Shown here: in pieces, positions 7,998-16,200 of the stretch
How positions within the stretch are numbered: position 1 is the stretch's first letter
How the letters are laid out: the number at the start of each line of letters is the position of its first letter
Assembly (NCBI GenBank): GCA_905215805.1
Contig: CAJMRL010000024.1
Location: 1-47,463 of the forward strand
Direction: 5' to 3'
DNA length: 47,463 nt
Source: an uncultured bacterium
Lineage (GTDB): Bacteria > Bacillota > Clostridia > UBA1381
Made by a program: the position numbers and the translations under genes
The notes under the pieces: model-generated
What the model saw: the letters and a program-made list of their open reading frames with translations, nothing else
What the model was told of the DNA's origin: nothing
The model's database searches: none

Positions 7998-8138
7998 ATG
8001 AAGAAATCGAACAAGAATCTCAAGGTGCATGTGATCTATCGCAGCCGTGATGAGCAGGAGCGCAGATATGCGGTGAACAGGAAACTGGCGGAAATTATCA
8101 ATTTCGAAGAAAACCGCGGCACGCGCACGGCGGTATAA
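7998..8138 (+). CDS. Small basic protein (46 aa) upstream of the recombinase
   Basis: GAAAGGAGT is well placed before the ATG at 7998, and the frame runs to TAA at 8136-8138. The product is strongly basic (KKSNKNLKVHVIYRSRDEQERRYAVNRKLAEIINFEE) and helical. Its GC content is higher than the preceding gene and like that of the recombinase that follows. Similar tiny basic ORFs often precede serine recombinase genes in clostridial elements, where they could be excision or regulatory factors. Here that is inference from position only. Confidence 0.6.
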   Translation: MKKSNKNLKVHVIYRSRDEQERRYAVNRKLAEIINFEENRGTRTAV

Positions 8139-8154
8139 CGACAATGGTAGGTGG

Positions 8155-8175
8155 GGCGGGAGATAATCTCCCGCC
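8155..8175 (+). promoter_or_regulatory. Perfect 9-bp GC-rich hairpin upstream of the recombinase
   Basis: GGCGGGAGA, loop TAA, TCTCCCGCC. There is no T-run, so it is not a normal terminator. It sits 20 bases before the AGAGGTGAGG ribosome binding site of the recombinase and could limit read-through or translation. Confidence 0.45.
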
Positions 8176-8206
8176 GGTGCCGTCAAGGGAGAATAGAGGT
8201 GAGGTT

Positions 8207-9769
8207 ATGTATAAGGCTGCCATTTACATACGGCTGAGCAAAGAGGATCAGGATAAGGGTGATATGGAAAGCGAGAGTATATTGAATCAAAGACAGATAC
8301 TTACGACATATGCAGAGTCTCAGGGATGGAGCATATACGACTATTATATAGATGAGGATTGGTCCGGCAGCGACAGGAGCAGACCGGAGTTCCACAGGAT
8401 GATAACCGATGCGGAGAATGACAAATTTGATATAGTGCTCGTAAAAACCCAAAGCCGCTTCGCAAGGGACAGTAAATATATAGAGGACTATATCCATAAT
8501 TTATTTGCAGACAAAGGAATACGGTTTGTGTCCCTTGTTGACAATATAGATACCAATATGGCAGGGTCTAAGCTCAACAGCCGGGTACATGCGATATTCG
8601 ATGAGGAACAGTTGGATTTGCTCTCTGCAAATATAAGGAGGACATTTTCTGAAAAGGCAAGGCATGGACAGTTCTTCGGTGCACTGCCTCCATATGGTTA
8701 TAAAAAAGATCCGGAGAATAAAAATCACCTTATAGTGGACGAGGAGGCGGCTAATGTTGTGCGGATAATATTTGAGATGTACGCTGCCGGTAATACATAT
8801 CTTGAGATAGCTAAACATTTGAACGACTGCGGATATCTCATTCCGTCCGAATATAAAAAGCAGCATGGATATAATGTTTACGGAATGTATGAGCGACATA
8901 TGAAGCTCGGGAAATGGACGCGCGACATGGTCAGGACTTTTATAGACAATGACGTCTATAGAGGCACTATAACCAATCACAAAAGCACTGTGGTCAATTT
9001 CAGGACCAAGAAAAAAAGAAATCTTCCCAAGCGGGAGCATATAAAGGCAGAGGGTATGCACGAGGCAATAATAGATGATGAGCTTTGGGAAAGAGCACAG
9101 GAAATAAAGAAAACGAGGCGCAGACCAAGCAGCGGCGAGAACGGAAAGAAGCATCCGCTGTCAAGCAAGGTGTTCTGTGCGGTGTGCGGATCCAAGATGT
9201 ATAAATGTAAATCGGGCGGAATAGAATATTTCAGATGCTACAGGGCATCATCTGTCGGTGAATGCAGCAACCATAAGCGGATACGCCTCGATACTCTTGA
9301 AGCTTTGGTGAGTGAGAAGATAAACGAAACTATAGAAAGATATGTAAACGGTGAGGAGCTGAGTAAAAATGTTGTTATAACAAACAGACTTACAAAACAG
9401 CTCGATGATTGTATCAAGAGAAAGACGGAAACACAAAAAAGCATTGCCGACAGCCGCGAGTCGCTGAAAAAGCTGCTTAAGGCTTACACCGATAATGTTG
9501 TAGAACGATCGATATATGAGGAACTGCAGCAAGATTATCTGAAGGAGTCAGAGGAAAAGAGAAAGCGTATAAAGGCGATAGACAAGGCGATAGATGATAT
9601 AAAACATGCTATGGAGAAGCAAGAGGACAAGGAAGCAATATTTAAAAAGTATACTAATATAGAGCGGCTCACAATTCCCATAGTTCAGGAATTTATCGAT
9701 TCTGTTATTATAGGTGAAGCAGATCCCGAGACCGGTCAGAGGGATATTGTTATAAATATGGCGATATAA
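8207..9769 (+). CDS. Large serine recombinase (site-specific integrase), 520 aa
   Basis: The catalytic domain begins YKAAIYIRLSKED with the nucleophile at Ser11. It continues through QRQILTTYAESQGW, VKTQSRFARDSKYIEDYI and the SEKARHGQFFGALPPYGYKKDP junction. The Recombinase domain follows (about 165-270), then a zinc ribbon with FCAVCGSKM (about 322-330) and later cysteines in FRCYR and GECSNH. A long coiled coil (about 390-480) comes next, then a short C-terminal tail. This is the full layout of integrases that insert and excise phages and mobilizable elements at attP/attB sites. I take the ATG at 8207 because AGAGGTGAGG precedes it; the longer frame from 8144 runs through the upstream hairpin. 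The gene lies at the right edge of the proposed element, 20 bases before the right direct repeat, as integrase genes usually do. Confidence 0.92.
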   Translation: MYKAAIYIRLSKEDQDKGDMESESILNQRQILTTYAESQGWSIYDYYIDEDWSGSDRSRPEFHRMITDAENDKFDIVLVKTQSRFARDSKYIEDYIHNLFADKGIRFVSLVDNIDTNMAGSKLNSRVHAIFDEEQLDLLSANIRRTFSEKARHGQFFGALPPYGYKKDPENKNHLIVDEEAANVVRIIFEMYAAGNTYLEIAKHLNDCGYLIPSEYKKQHGYNVYGMYERHMKLGKWTRDMVRTFIDNDVYRGTITNHKSTVVNFRTKKKRNLPKREHIKAEGMHEAIIDDELWERAQEIKKTRRRPSSGENGKKHPLSSKVFCAVCGSKMYKCKSGGIEYFRCYRASSVGECSNHKRIRLDTLEALVSEKINETIERYVNGEELSKNVVITNRLTKQLDDCIKRKTETQKSIADSRESLKKLLKAYTDNVVERSIYEELQQDYLKESEEKRKRIKAIDKAIDDIKHAMEKQEDKEAIFKKYTNIERLTIPIVQEFIDSVIIGEADPETGQRDIVINMAI

Positions 9770-9771
9770 GG

Positions 9772-9810
9772 ATATATCCATTGTCGGCTGCTTGACAATG
9801 GATATATTTT
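9772..9810 (+). terminator. 14-bp perfect inverted repeat after the recombinase, overlapping the next promoter
   Basis: ATATATCCATTGTC (9772-9785) and GACAATGGATATAT (9794-9807) pair perfectly around an 8-nt loop, then TTT. The right arm contains most of the -35 of the promoter at 9792-9820, so it may act as a terminator, an operator, or a recombinase binding site. Confidence 0.6.
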
Positions 9811-9822
9811 CATATATAATAA
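9789..9822 (+). repeat. Right copy of the 34-bp direct repeat; near-consensus promoter
   Basis: This is 32 of 34 identical to 3143-3176. It contains TTGACA (9792-9797), a 17-nt spacer and TATAAT (9815-9820), and drives the small genes from 9844. Confidence 0.65.
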
Positions 9823-9843
9823 GGTCAAGAGGAGGCATTTTGG

Positions 9844-9939
9844 GTGCTTGTAAAGTTCAAATATCCTACGCATCAGATCGTATTTGCGACAGAACAAGCG
9901 TTGCGCTGCCTTACATTTGAAAGGAGCTATGATCTATGA
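9844..9939 (+). CDS. 31-aa ORF coupled to the next gene; possibly a truncated gene's C-terminal stub
   Basis: GAGGAGG (9829-9835) lies eight bases before a GTG start, and the stop overlaps the next start as ATGA (9936-9939), which suggests translational coupling. The peptide is VLVKFKYPTHQIVFATEQ followed by ALRCLTFERSYDL. It reads like the end of a longer folded protein rather than a free-standing peptide. The same frame is open upstream only to 9823, immediately after the direct repeat. The element may therefore have replaced the 5' part of an older gene. I have a weak impression of similarity to C-termini of DUF3990-type proteins but cannot verify it. Confidence 0.45.
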   Translation: MLVKFKYPTHQIVFATEQALRCLTFERSYDL

Positions 9940-10409
9940 AAAATAAATTCTTTCCGGATGAAGATATTTCAGAAAATGACCTTTATTTTATGTGCTATAT
10001 GGTCGAACGGGTAGCAAGAGAGCTCCACCAGCGAAATAAATATGTTGTGAACACCATGGGATATGATAATCTTTATGACCGAATAAGCGTTGCAAATGTG
10101 CTCCATTGTGAAAATCCGCTGCAAGTGGTCGATGATTGGATAAAAGAGTATAAGCTTGAGCGAGGGGATTTCGATATAACCGATGTGGACAGGGAGCTTG
10201 CGGAGATAATCCCTACTCCGACACAAATGGGAAAAGTCTATACAAGGCTTATTCTACAGACAAGCGATACGGATGAGGATTATGTACAAGGCATGATAAG
10301 AGTATATAACAGTCCGATATGTGATAAGATTGATAATTATAATTGCAGCGCATTTTATGAGCCATCGTATGTCATAGCGAGGGCATACTTTGAAGGGGAT
10401 TTTTATTGA
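9936..10409 (+). CDS. Conserved-looking hypothetical protein, 157 aa
   Basis: AAGGAG (9921-9926) is nine bases before the ATG. The protein is soluble, with an N-terminal helix (ISENDLYFMCYMVERVARELHQ), then KYVVNTMGYDNLYDRISVANVLHCENPLQVVDDWI, a central IPTPTQMGKVYTRLILQ, and a C-terminal segment of short polar and aromatic runs (SPICDKIDNYNCSAFYEPSYVIARAYFEG). It has no catalytic motif I can name. It is transcribed from the right-repeat promoter and coupled to the stub ORF before it, which hints at a small operon such as a toxin or antitoxin locus whose first gene has been lost. That role is inference only. Confidence 0.7.
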   Translation: MKNKFFPDEDISENDLYFMCYMVERVARELHQRNKYVVNTMGYDNLYDRISVANVLHCENPLQVVDDWIKEYKLERGDFDITDVDRELAEIIPTPTQMGKVYTRLILQTSDTDEDYVQGMIRVYNSPICDKIDNYNCSAFYEPSYVIARAYFEGDFY

Positions 10410-10575
10410 TGGTCTATACAGGGTAGGTGCAACGGATGATAACCCCTGCGATCTGTTCGAGAGAATACAGTTCCCGGTAGATGAATTCTTCCCTCCGGAG
10501 AAAAGCTCATTCGTAAACAATGAAAATCCCGATCCCACCGCTGTGTCACACCGTAAGGATAAATGCGGCTGCTGA
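10390..10575 (+). CDS. Possible 61-aa ORF or frameshifted tail of the 157-aa gene
   Basis: This frame overlaps the end of the preceding gene in the +1 frame. It can start only at a TTG (10390) with no ribosome binding site in the right place. The sequence (RVGATDDNPCDLFERIQFPVDEFFPPEKSS, ending KDKCGC) looks protein-like and is Cys-terminated. A one-base change in the GGGGATTTTT run near 10394-10404 would join it to the 157-aa protein. It may thus be a frameshifted extension, a programmed frameshift product, or a chance ORF. Confidence 0.35.
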   Translation: MKGIFIDGLYRVGATDDNPCDLFERIQFPVDEFFPPEKSSFVNNENPDPTAVSHRKDKCGC

Positions 10576-10614
10576 CAATAAGACTAAACAAAGCGCGCCG
10601 CAAGACTGCAAAAT

Positions 10615-10662
10615 AATCCCTTAGAGCAGCTTTAAAGCATATTTTGCATGCTCTAAGGGATT
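10615..10662. repeat. 14-bp perfect inverted repeat downstream of the accessory region
   Basis: AATCCCTTAGAGCA (10615-10628) and TGCTCTAAGGGATT (10649-10662) face each other around a 20-nt loop that contains GCTTTAAAGC. No T-run follows directly. It could be a terminator or a trace of an element end. Confidence 0.55.
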
Positions 10663-10720
10663 CTATCCAATCCGTATGCTTTCTCCGTAAAATTATCAGT
10701 AAAGCATCTAAGAATTGTTT

Positions 10721-10758
10721 TGACATACTCCCTTGTTTAAAAACAAGGGAGTATGTCA
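10721..10758. terminator. 18-bp perfect hairpin between converging transcription units
   Basis: TGACATACTCCCTTGTTT (10721-10738) and its exact complement (10741-10758) leave a two-base nominal loop. It ends five bases from the stop of the pectate lyase gene on the other strand. GATTTTATTT follows on the + side; there is no clear U-run on the minus side. Confidence 0.65.
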
Positions 10759-10762
10759 GATT

Positions 10763-12883
10763 TTATTTAACTCTCTCAAATATCCATTTCTGATGGTTTC
10801 CCCCCGTATAACCCCACTGCTGTACATTTGCGCCGTTTGACTTTGAGCCTGCTGCTACATCAAGTCCCGAACGTCCGTCTGTAACCTTAGTGAGAATAGC
10901 ATAAGTCCCATCACCGTTATCCTTTATCTCAAATACCTGCGCGTCACAATATGTGTTCTGCCAAATTTGTATATTTGTTCCGCTTCCCTTATTTCCGTAC
11001 GCAAGGTCAAGCAGGTATGTGTTTCCACCGCCTACCTGTGAATATATATAATAATTCCCGTTGCCCGCACTTACAAGCTTCCATGTATTATACGCTGCAG
11101 CTCCTGTCGCTCCCCACTGCTGCACGTTCGTTCCGTTAGCGGCAACTCCGCCTGCTACATCAAGATAAAGCCCGCTGTTGACATTCTTTATCATGTATAC
11201 CCCGCCGTCAGCTATTCCTTCTTCAATCACCTCATCAGGCTTGTCCTCATCACTGTTCTGGTATCGGAAAGTAAAAGGCGATGAAACCTTCTTTGCTGCA
11301 TACGAGGAACATTCACTGTCATTTATGTATTTGAGGGCGTCAAAATATTTTGCCGAACCGCTGTAGCTGTTACAGAATTCCTTTATGTCTTTTCCTCCGT
11401 AGGCTGACACTATTTCATATGAATAATTTGACGACGGATTCCAGCTTGATGAGCTGCAATTAGGCGCTGTATATCTGTATGGTGTGTCTGCCGGTGTTTC
11501 GCCTCTATTTGTATACGAACCGTTATCTGTAAAGCCCGCGTTTGAATGTACCTCTACTTCATTATCCCATGCTCCGCTTGATTCCTTTGTATAGTTCTCC
11601 CAGCGCTGAGCGTCTGAGTATACCTGTGCGCCGGAACCTGCCTTTAACGATGCATAGCCTGCATTATCCCGGGTAGCCTCATTTCTTACATAGTAGTTGC
11701 TGAGCGCGTGAAGCTGTCCGTTTCCGAGCTGCGGCGCTCTCTGGCATATCGATGTGAATTTGTTGTAGGCGACTGTCGCTCTGTTCTCGCCAAGCGTATC
11801 CGCTCCGAATGCTACGCCCCAGAACTTACGGTTAAAGTCGTTGTATGACACCGTTACAAAATCAGGATTCTCTCCCGCATAAGAACTGGTGTTTACCCAT
11901 ATATATTTTCCTACCTCATCATAATACATAGGCAGAGTGCTTGAGAAGGAGCAGTGATCTATCCAGACATTTTTTGAACCGTATACGGCTATCGCCATCA
12001 TGTCCTCAACTCCGCCTACATTTAAATCTATATTCTTTATTATGATGTTATCGCTCGGCTCCAGCTTCTTGTAATAATCGTCCGTCCTAAGCTTTGGGTC
12101 CTGCAGATCATTTGCATTATATGAACCGATAATCGTCTTATTGCTGCCTACCATAAGGTCATATTTATGCTCAATGAACCCGTCAATATTATCCGCAATT
12201 ACTATTGTAAGCGGCTCTTCTCTCAAAAGCGCTGTTTTTAGCTCATTCAAATTATAAACATATACGGTTTCTCCGAGGAGTCCGCCTATTGTACCTGCTT
12301 TTTCGCCTTCGTCTACTATACAGTTGCCCGCAAAGCCTGTAAGACCTTCACAATTGAGCTTCCATTTCTGATTATTTGCTCCGGTGTAATTTTTAAGGGT
12401 TATCTCATTTGTCGTCGTATTCCAGCTGAGCGCCAGTGAAGGATTTGCATAATTGACTATTTTATAATACAGATAGTTGCCTAAAAAATCCTTCTCTACC
12501 CCCTCTATTCTCCATTTTTGAGCGTCCGAACCGTTATCCTTCATCAATATACACTCTGCATTTGATGAGGCATTGTTTCCCGATACTGATAAAAGCTTGT
12601 CTGCCGCTACATTGACAATTTTATATACTCCGCTGCTTACATAGTCTATTCTCCAGTTCTCATTCTGAGAACCGTTGAGCGTCCATGTGTTTAGAGCGGC
12701 TCCTTCTCCATAACCCGTGATATTAAGATCCCTCTCGCCGCCATAGGCCATGATCTTCACTGTCTGAGGCGGATATGACAGATCGGCAGTTGAGCTTGCA
12801 GAGACTGAAATTCCCATTGCAAATGTAATTGCGGCTGCTGATATAAACGCAGCATTTTTTAAAACAGGTACAAATTTTGACAT
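10763..12883 (-). CDS. Secreted PL1-family pectate lyase with flanking ricin-type lectin domains, 706 aa
   Basis: Pectate lyases cut polygalacturonate by beta-elimination outside the cell. A signal peptide (about 1-29, cut near SVSAS) is followed by a ricin-type beta-trefoil (about 40-185) with QxW-like ends NENWRI, AQKWRI and NQKWKL. The PL1 parallel beta-helix (about 200-510) carries the hallmark VWIDHCSF, an upstream IIIKNIDL strand, and RAPQLGNGQLHALSNYY, in which the arginine corresponds to the catalytic Arg. A second ricin-type domain (about 565-706) has three internal repeats (GLYLDVAGGVAANGTNVQQWG, YLLDLAYGNKGSGTNIQIWQ, GLDVAAGSKSNGANVQQWG) and ends in HQKWIFERVK. The lectin domains probably hold the enzyme on galactose-rich pectin side chains or wall glycans. 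AAGGAGGAG precedes the ATG. It is monocistronic from the promoter at 12934-12962. Confidence 0.93.
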   Translation of the reverse strand: MSKFVPVLKNAAFISAAAITFAMGISVSASSTADLSYPPQTVKIMAYGGERDLNITGYGEGAALNTWTLNGSQNENWRIDYVSSGVYKIVNVAADKLLSVSGNNASSNAECILMKDNGSDAQKWRIEGVEKDFLGNYLYYKIVNYANPSLALSWNTTTNEITLKNYTGANNQKWKLNCEGLTGFAGNCIVDEGEKAGTIGGLLGETVYVYNLNELKTALLREEPLTIVIADNIDGFIEHKYDLMVGSNKTIIGSYNANDLQDPKLRTDDYYKKLEPSDNIIIKNIDLNVGGVEDMMAIAVYGSKNVWIDHCSFSSTLPMYYDEVGKYIWVNTSSYAGENPDFVTVSYNDFNRKFWGVAFGADTLGENRATVAYNKFTSICQRAPQLGNGQLHALSNYYVRNEATRDNAGYASLKAGSGAQVYSDAQRWENYTKESSGAWDNEVEVHSNAGFTDNGSYTNRGETPADTPYRYTAPNCSSSSWNPSSNYSYEIVSAYGGKDIKEFCNSYSGSAKYFDALKYINDSECSSYAAKKVSSPFTFRYQNSDEDKPDEVIEEGIADGGVYMIKNVNSGLYLDVAGGVAANGTNVQQWGATGAAAYNTWKLVSAGNGNYYIYSQVGGGNTYLLDLAYGNKGSGTNIQIWQNTYCDAQVFEIKDNGDGTYAILTKVTDGRSGLDVAAGSKSNGANVQQWGYTGGNHQKWIFERVK

Positions 12884-12933
12884 AACTCCTCCTTATTTAT
12901 ATTGCATATTGCATAAATTTTTAATATACTGTT

Positions 12934-12962
12934 ATTATATCATTGCAATGAATATGTTTCAA
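12934..12962 (-). promoter_or_regulatory. Promoter of the pectate lyase gene
   Basis: On the minus strand: TTGAAA (12957-12962), 17-nt spacer, TATAAT (12934-12939). The spacer contains the palindrome CATTGCAATG (12941-12950), and the leader has two TGCAATAT-type copies at about 12900-12915. These could be operators. Confidence 0.65.
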
Positions 12963-13055
12963 GTCTATATTAGCAAATTTTTACTGTTTTTTTGCCATAT
13001 TTTTGTGAGTTTTGTCATTTTTTACAATATAATAAACGCATTTTTATGCAATTTG

Positions 13056-13072
13056 ACAGAATATTATTCTGT
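13056..13072. promoter_or_regulatory. 17-bp perfect palindrome between the PL1 and GH95 genes
   Basis: ACAGAATA-T-TATTCTGT is an exact dyad about 95 bp upstream of the pectate lyase -35. It is a candidate regulator site. The rest of the 12884-13209 gap is AT-rich with no gene that I can support. Confidence 0.4.
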
Positions 13073-13202
13073 ATATTTTATTGGCAAAAACGGAGCTTCA
13101 ATATGTATAAAAATTATTCCGCCTGCATTTTCCAAAAGACTGACTATATTCCGCCCCCGTCTTCACTGCAGTTCACCCTTATAAATGATTTAATTTACAG
13201 AG

Positions 13203-13230
13203 CAATCAGTTACTCTAAAGTAACTGATTG
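13203..13230. terminator. 12-bp hairpin overlapping the GH95 stop codon
   Basis: CAATCAGTTACT (13203-13214) and AGTAACTGATTG (13219-13230) pair perfectly around CTAA. The stem includes the last codons and the stop of the minus-strand gene. No good U-run follows, so termination may be weak or the hairpin may protect the mRNA 3' end. Confidence 0.5.
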
Positions 13231-16200
13231 ACTCTCACAAACCGGCTGCATATCCTCAATGTTGTTCCACAAAAATGCTCTGATTGTACGGCAGTCATTA
13301 TATTCTGTAAGCTCTGCTGTATATCCGTCTATTACATCAGTCTTTATTATTCTGCCGTCTTGGTCATAACCCGCAACAATAAGCTGTCCGGACGGTGTGC
13401 CCGTAACACTTACGCTGTCCTGTGTAAGAACGATTTCCGGCTCTGTATCTATGTCGTTTACCGCATTAAAGGTATATGTTTTTCCTGCTTCGGCATTTTC
13501 TATTGTGTATTTACCATCAGTAAATACAGCCTTCTGACCGTCTTCGGTAGTAAATACCTTATTGCTTTCTATATCATATCCGAGAACTATATCTCCGTCA
13601 ACAGCAGGTGTTACTGTAAATTGCGTTGCCTTGTTGTCCTCCCATTTTATCGAAATTTCAGCGCCGTTTTTAGCCTTGATACCGCTTATCTCTCCCTTAT
13701 CCCATACCTTGGGAAGTGCCGGCAGGATATAAACCGTACCCGTCTGCGACTGCATCAACAGCTCCATCACTCCGGCTGCCGAGCCGAAATTACCGTCTAT
13801 CTGGAACGGCGCATGAGTATCGAACAGATTTGAATATGTTTTCTTTGCAAGCTGATAGCGGAAAAGGTCAAGTGCCCTATCTCCTTCCAGCGTTCTTGCC
13901 CATAAGAGGAACTTATTCGAGCAGGACCAGCCTGTTGAATCATCGCCTCTGTTTTGAAGTACTATTTTTGCACCTTCAAGAAGCTCCGGTGTATCACGAT
14001 TGATAAGTGTTCCCGGATACAAGCCTACAAGATGTGATATATGTCTGTGGACAGGATCGCCGAGGTTTTCGCCGCTCGCATCCTTATTATAGTAAGTTTC
14101 CTCCGCCCATTCCTTTATCTGTCCGTCTTCGCCAAGCTCAACAGGAATTTCAAGATGGTTTCTTATTTCCTTCCATGCCGCTACCTTATCTGCATCTACG
14201 CCGAGTATCTCAGCTGCCTTTATCGTATAGTCATACATTCCCGCAACAAGCTGAAGGTCGTATTTTATTCCCTCATGTGTCGGGCCATGCTCCGGAGAAC
14301 GTCCCTTCCATGTGGTATAGTAGTAGCCGTCAGGATATTTCTCTGTATCTTCGGTATCTCTTCTCATATTGGTGTATAAATACTGTGTATAGAAGTTTGC
14401 AGCCTTACGCATTATCGGATATAGCTCATTTGCAAGAAGCTCCTTGTCCCCGCTTGTCTGATATAAATCCCAAAGGTTGTACATCAGCCAGGCGGTATTG
14501 CCCGGAGACTGTATGTTTGTCGAACCGGTCATATCGGTCGTACCCATAATAGCCTGTTTTGTGTGCATGATGAATACGTCATCCTTATCTTCAGTTGAAT
14601 CGGTGAATGTTATTTTGCCGTCTTCAAATGTATATGACTTCGGTGTGACCTTATACATATTTTTTGCTGTCACGCGTCCTGCTGGTATCTGCGAATTGAA
14701 CCACTTTATAAGCGACTTTCCGCTGTCTAAGAGGTTTGCGCCTCCCGCGAACCAGTAATTCATTTCCATGTTGATATTGATACAATAACATGAACCCCAT
14801 ATTTCAGCCGTAGACTGACACCATTTACCCTGCAGGTTTGCAGGCATTGTATTTGAACGCGATGACGATATCATCATATAGCGCGCATAGTTATAATGCA
14901 GTTCTTCAAGATGCTTGTCAAGATTTTCATACGCTGTTTCATCATATGTAACCTTTGTTGTTCCGTCAGACTGTTCCTCTGCATTAACAACTCTGCTGTA
15001 TGACGACTGAAGTTCATCTGTAGGAGTCTGACAGATTTCATTATCATCTGTCAAAGTAAATTTAACTTTGTCAAACTGAGACTTATAATCCGCTATATGC
15101 TCTGCCTTGAGTTCATCATAGCTCATAGCAGCTGCTCCGTTCATTCTCTTCGCTGCCTTATCAATAGCCGCCTGTACGCCTCTTTCGCTCTTATAAGGAG
15201 TTTTTGTCATATCGACACTTCCGTCGTCATTTAAAACGAATTGATCCGGGTCATAATCCGTTGCGGCCGTTACGATAATCGTAACAGCTGTGCTTCCCGC
15301 CACGTTAACCGTATTATAGCCGTCTGTAACAGTTCCGTCTTCTGCTATTACCTTGATTTTTGTACAATATTCAAGATCCGATTCCTGATTCCATGCAGCA
15401 TTGCCGCCAGACGAATACGGCTCGGAATCCTTCAGTCTACCTATTATTGTAATTTCACCATCATTTACCGTCACATCACCCGGATGCATTGATACAGGCT
15501 TAACGTCAAAGTTCAGCGCATTATCGGCATCTGCCGTATATCTGAATACAAGTACCTCCTTCGGATATGATGCGAAATATTCACGGTTAAATTTAACTCC
15601 GTCATACTCATACTGTACATGTGCAACAGCTTCATCAAGATTAAGGTCACGGTAATAGTTATTTATTTCCGCGCCCTGTGGCATATCAAAATCTACAAAA
15701 ATATTGCCTACGCTCATATAGCCGTTGATGCCTTCACTCATGTTTTTATTTACGGTATCTGAGCTGACTTCCGTTTGCGTGCCTCTGTAGCCTGCCGCCC
15801 AGAAGGTTTCCTCGTTGATCTGTATCTGATCCTTGTCCGGCAGTCCGAACAGCATACCTCCCATATAGCCGTTGCCTATCGGCAGAGCCTTCTGCTCCCA
15901 GTCAGCGGCGTCACGGGCATAAATACTGTTGTTTGCGCCATTTCCCGATGCAAGATACGCGCCTGTTTTGTACCATAGTATATTATCAGATTCAGGCATA
16001 GGATAATTTTCGTCATATTTATAGCTTACATTCAGTTTTGAAATGTCAACCAATTCAGGGTCAACACCATACGGCGCCCCCTGCGGTGCTACGATACCTG
16101 CGCCCATGCCCAGTCCGGACTTTTCACCTGTTATCCAGTCCGCAACGAGCGGCACATTTTTATATTCTCCCTTATCGGTTTTATAAATCTCCGATACAAT

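Noticed and set aside
8144..8206. Longer N-terminus for the large serine recombinase
   Set aside because: It would translate through the perfect hairpin at 8155-8175, adds residues foreign to the family, and the ATG at 8207 has a proper ribosome binding site directly before the catalytic domain.
3143..9822. Insertion sequence with transposase
   Set aside because: No transposase gene or terminal inverted repeats are visible; the repeats are direct and the only recombinase is of the serine integrase type.
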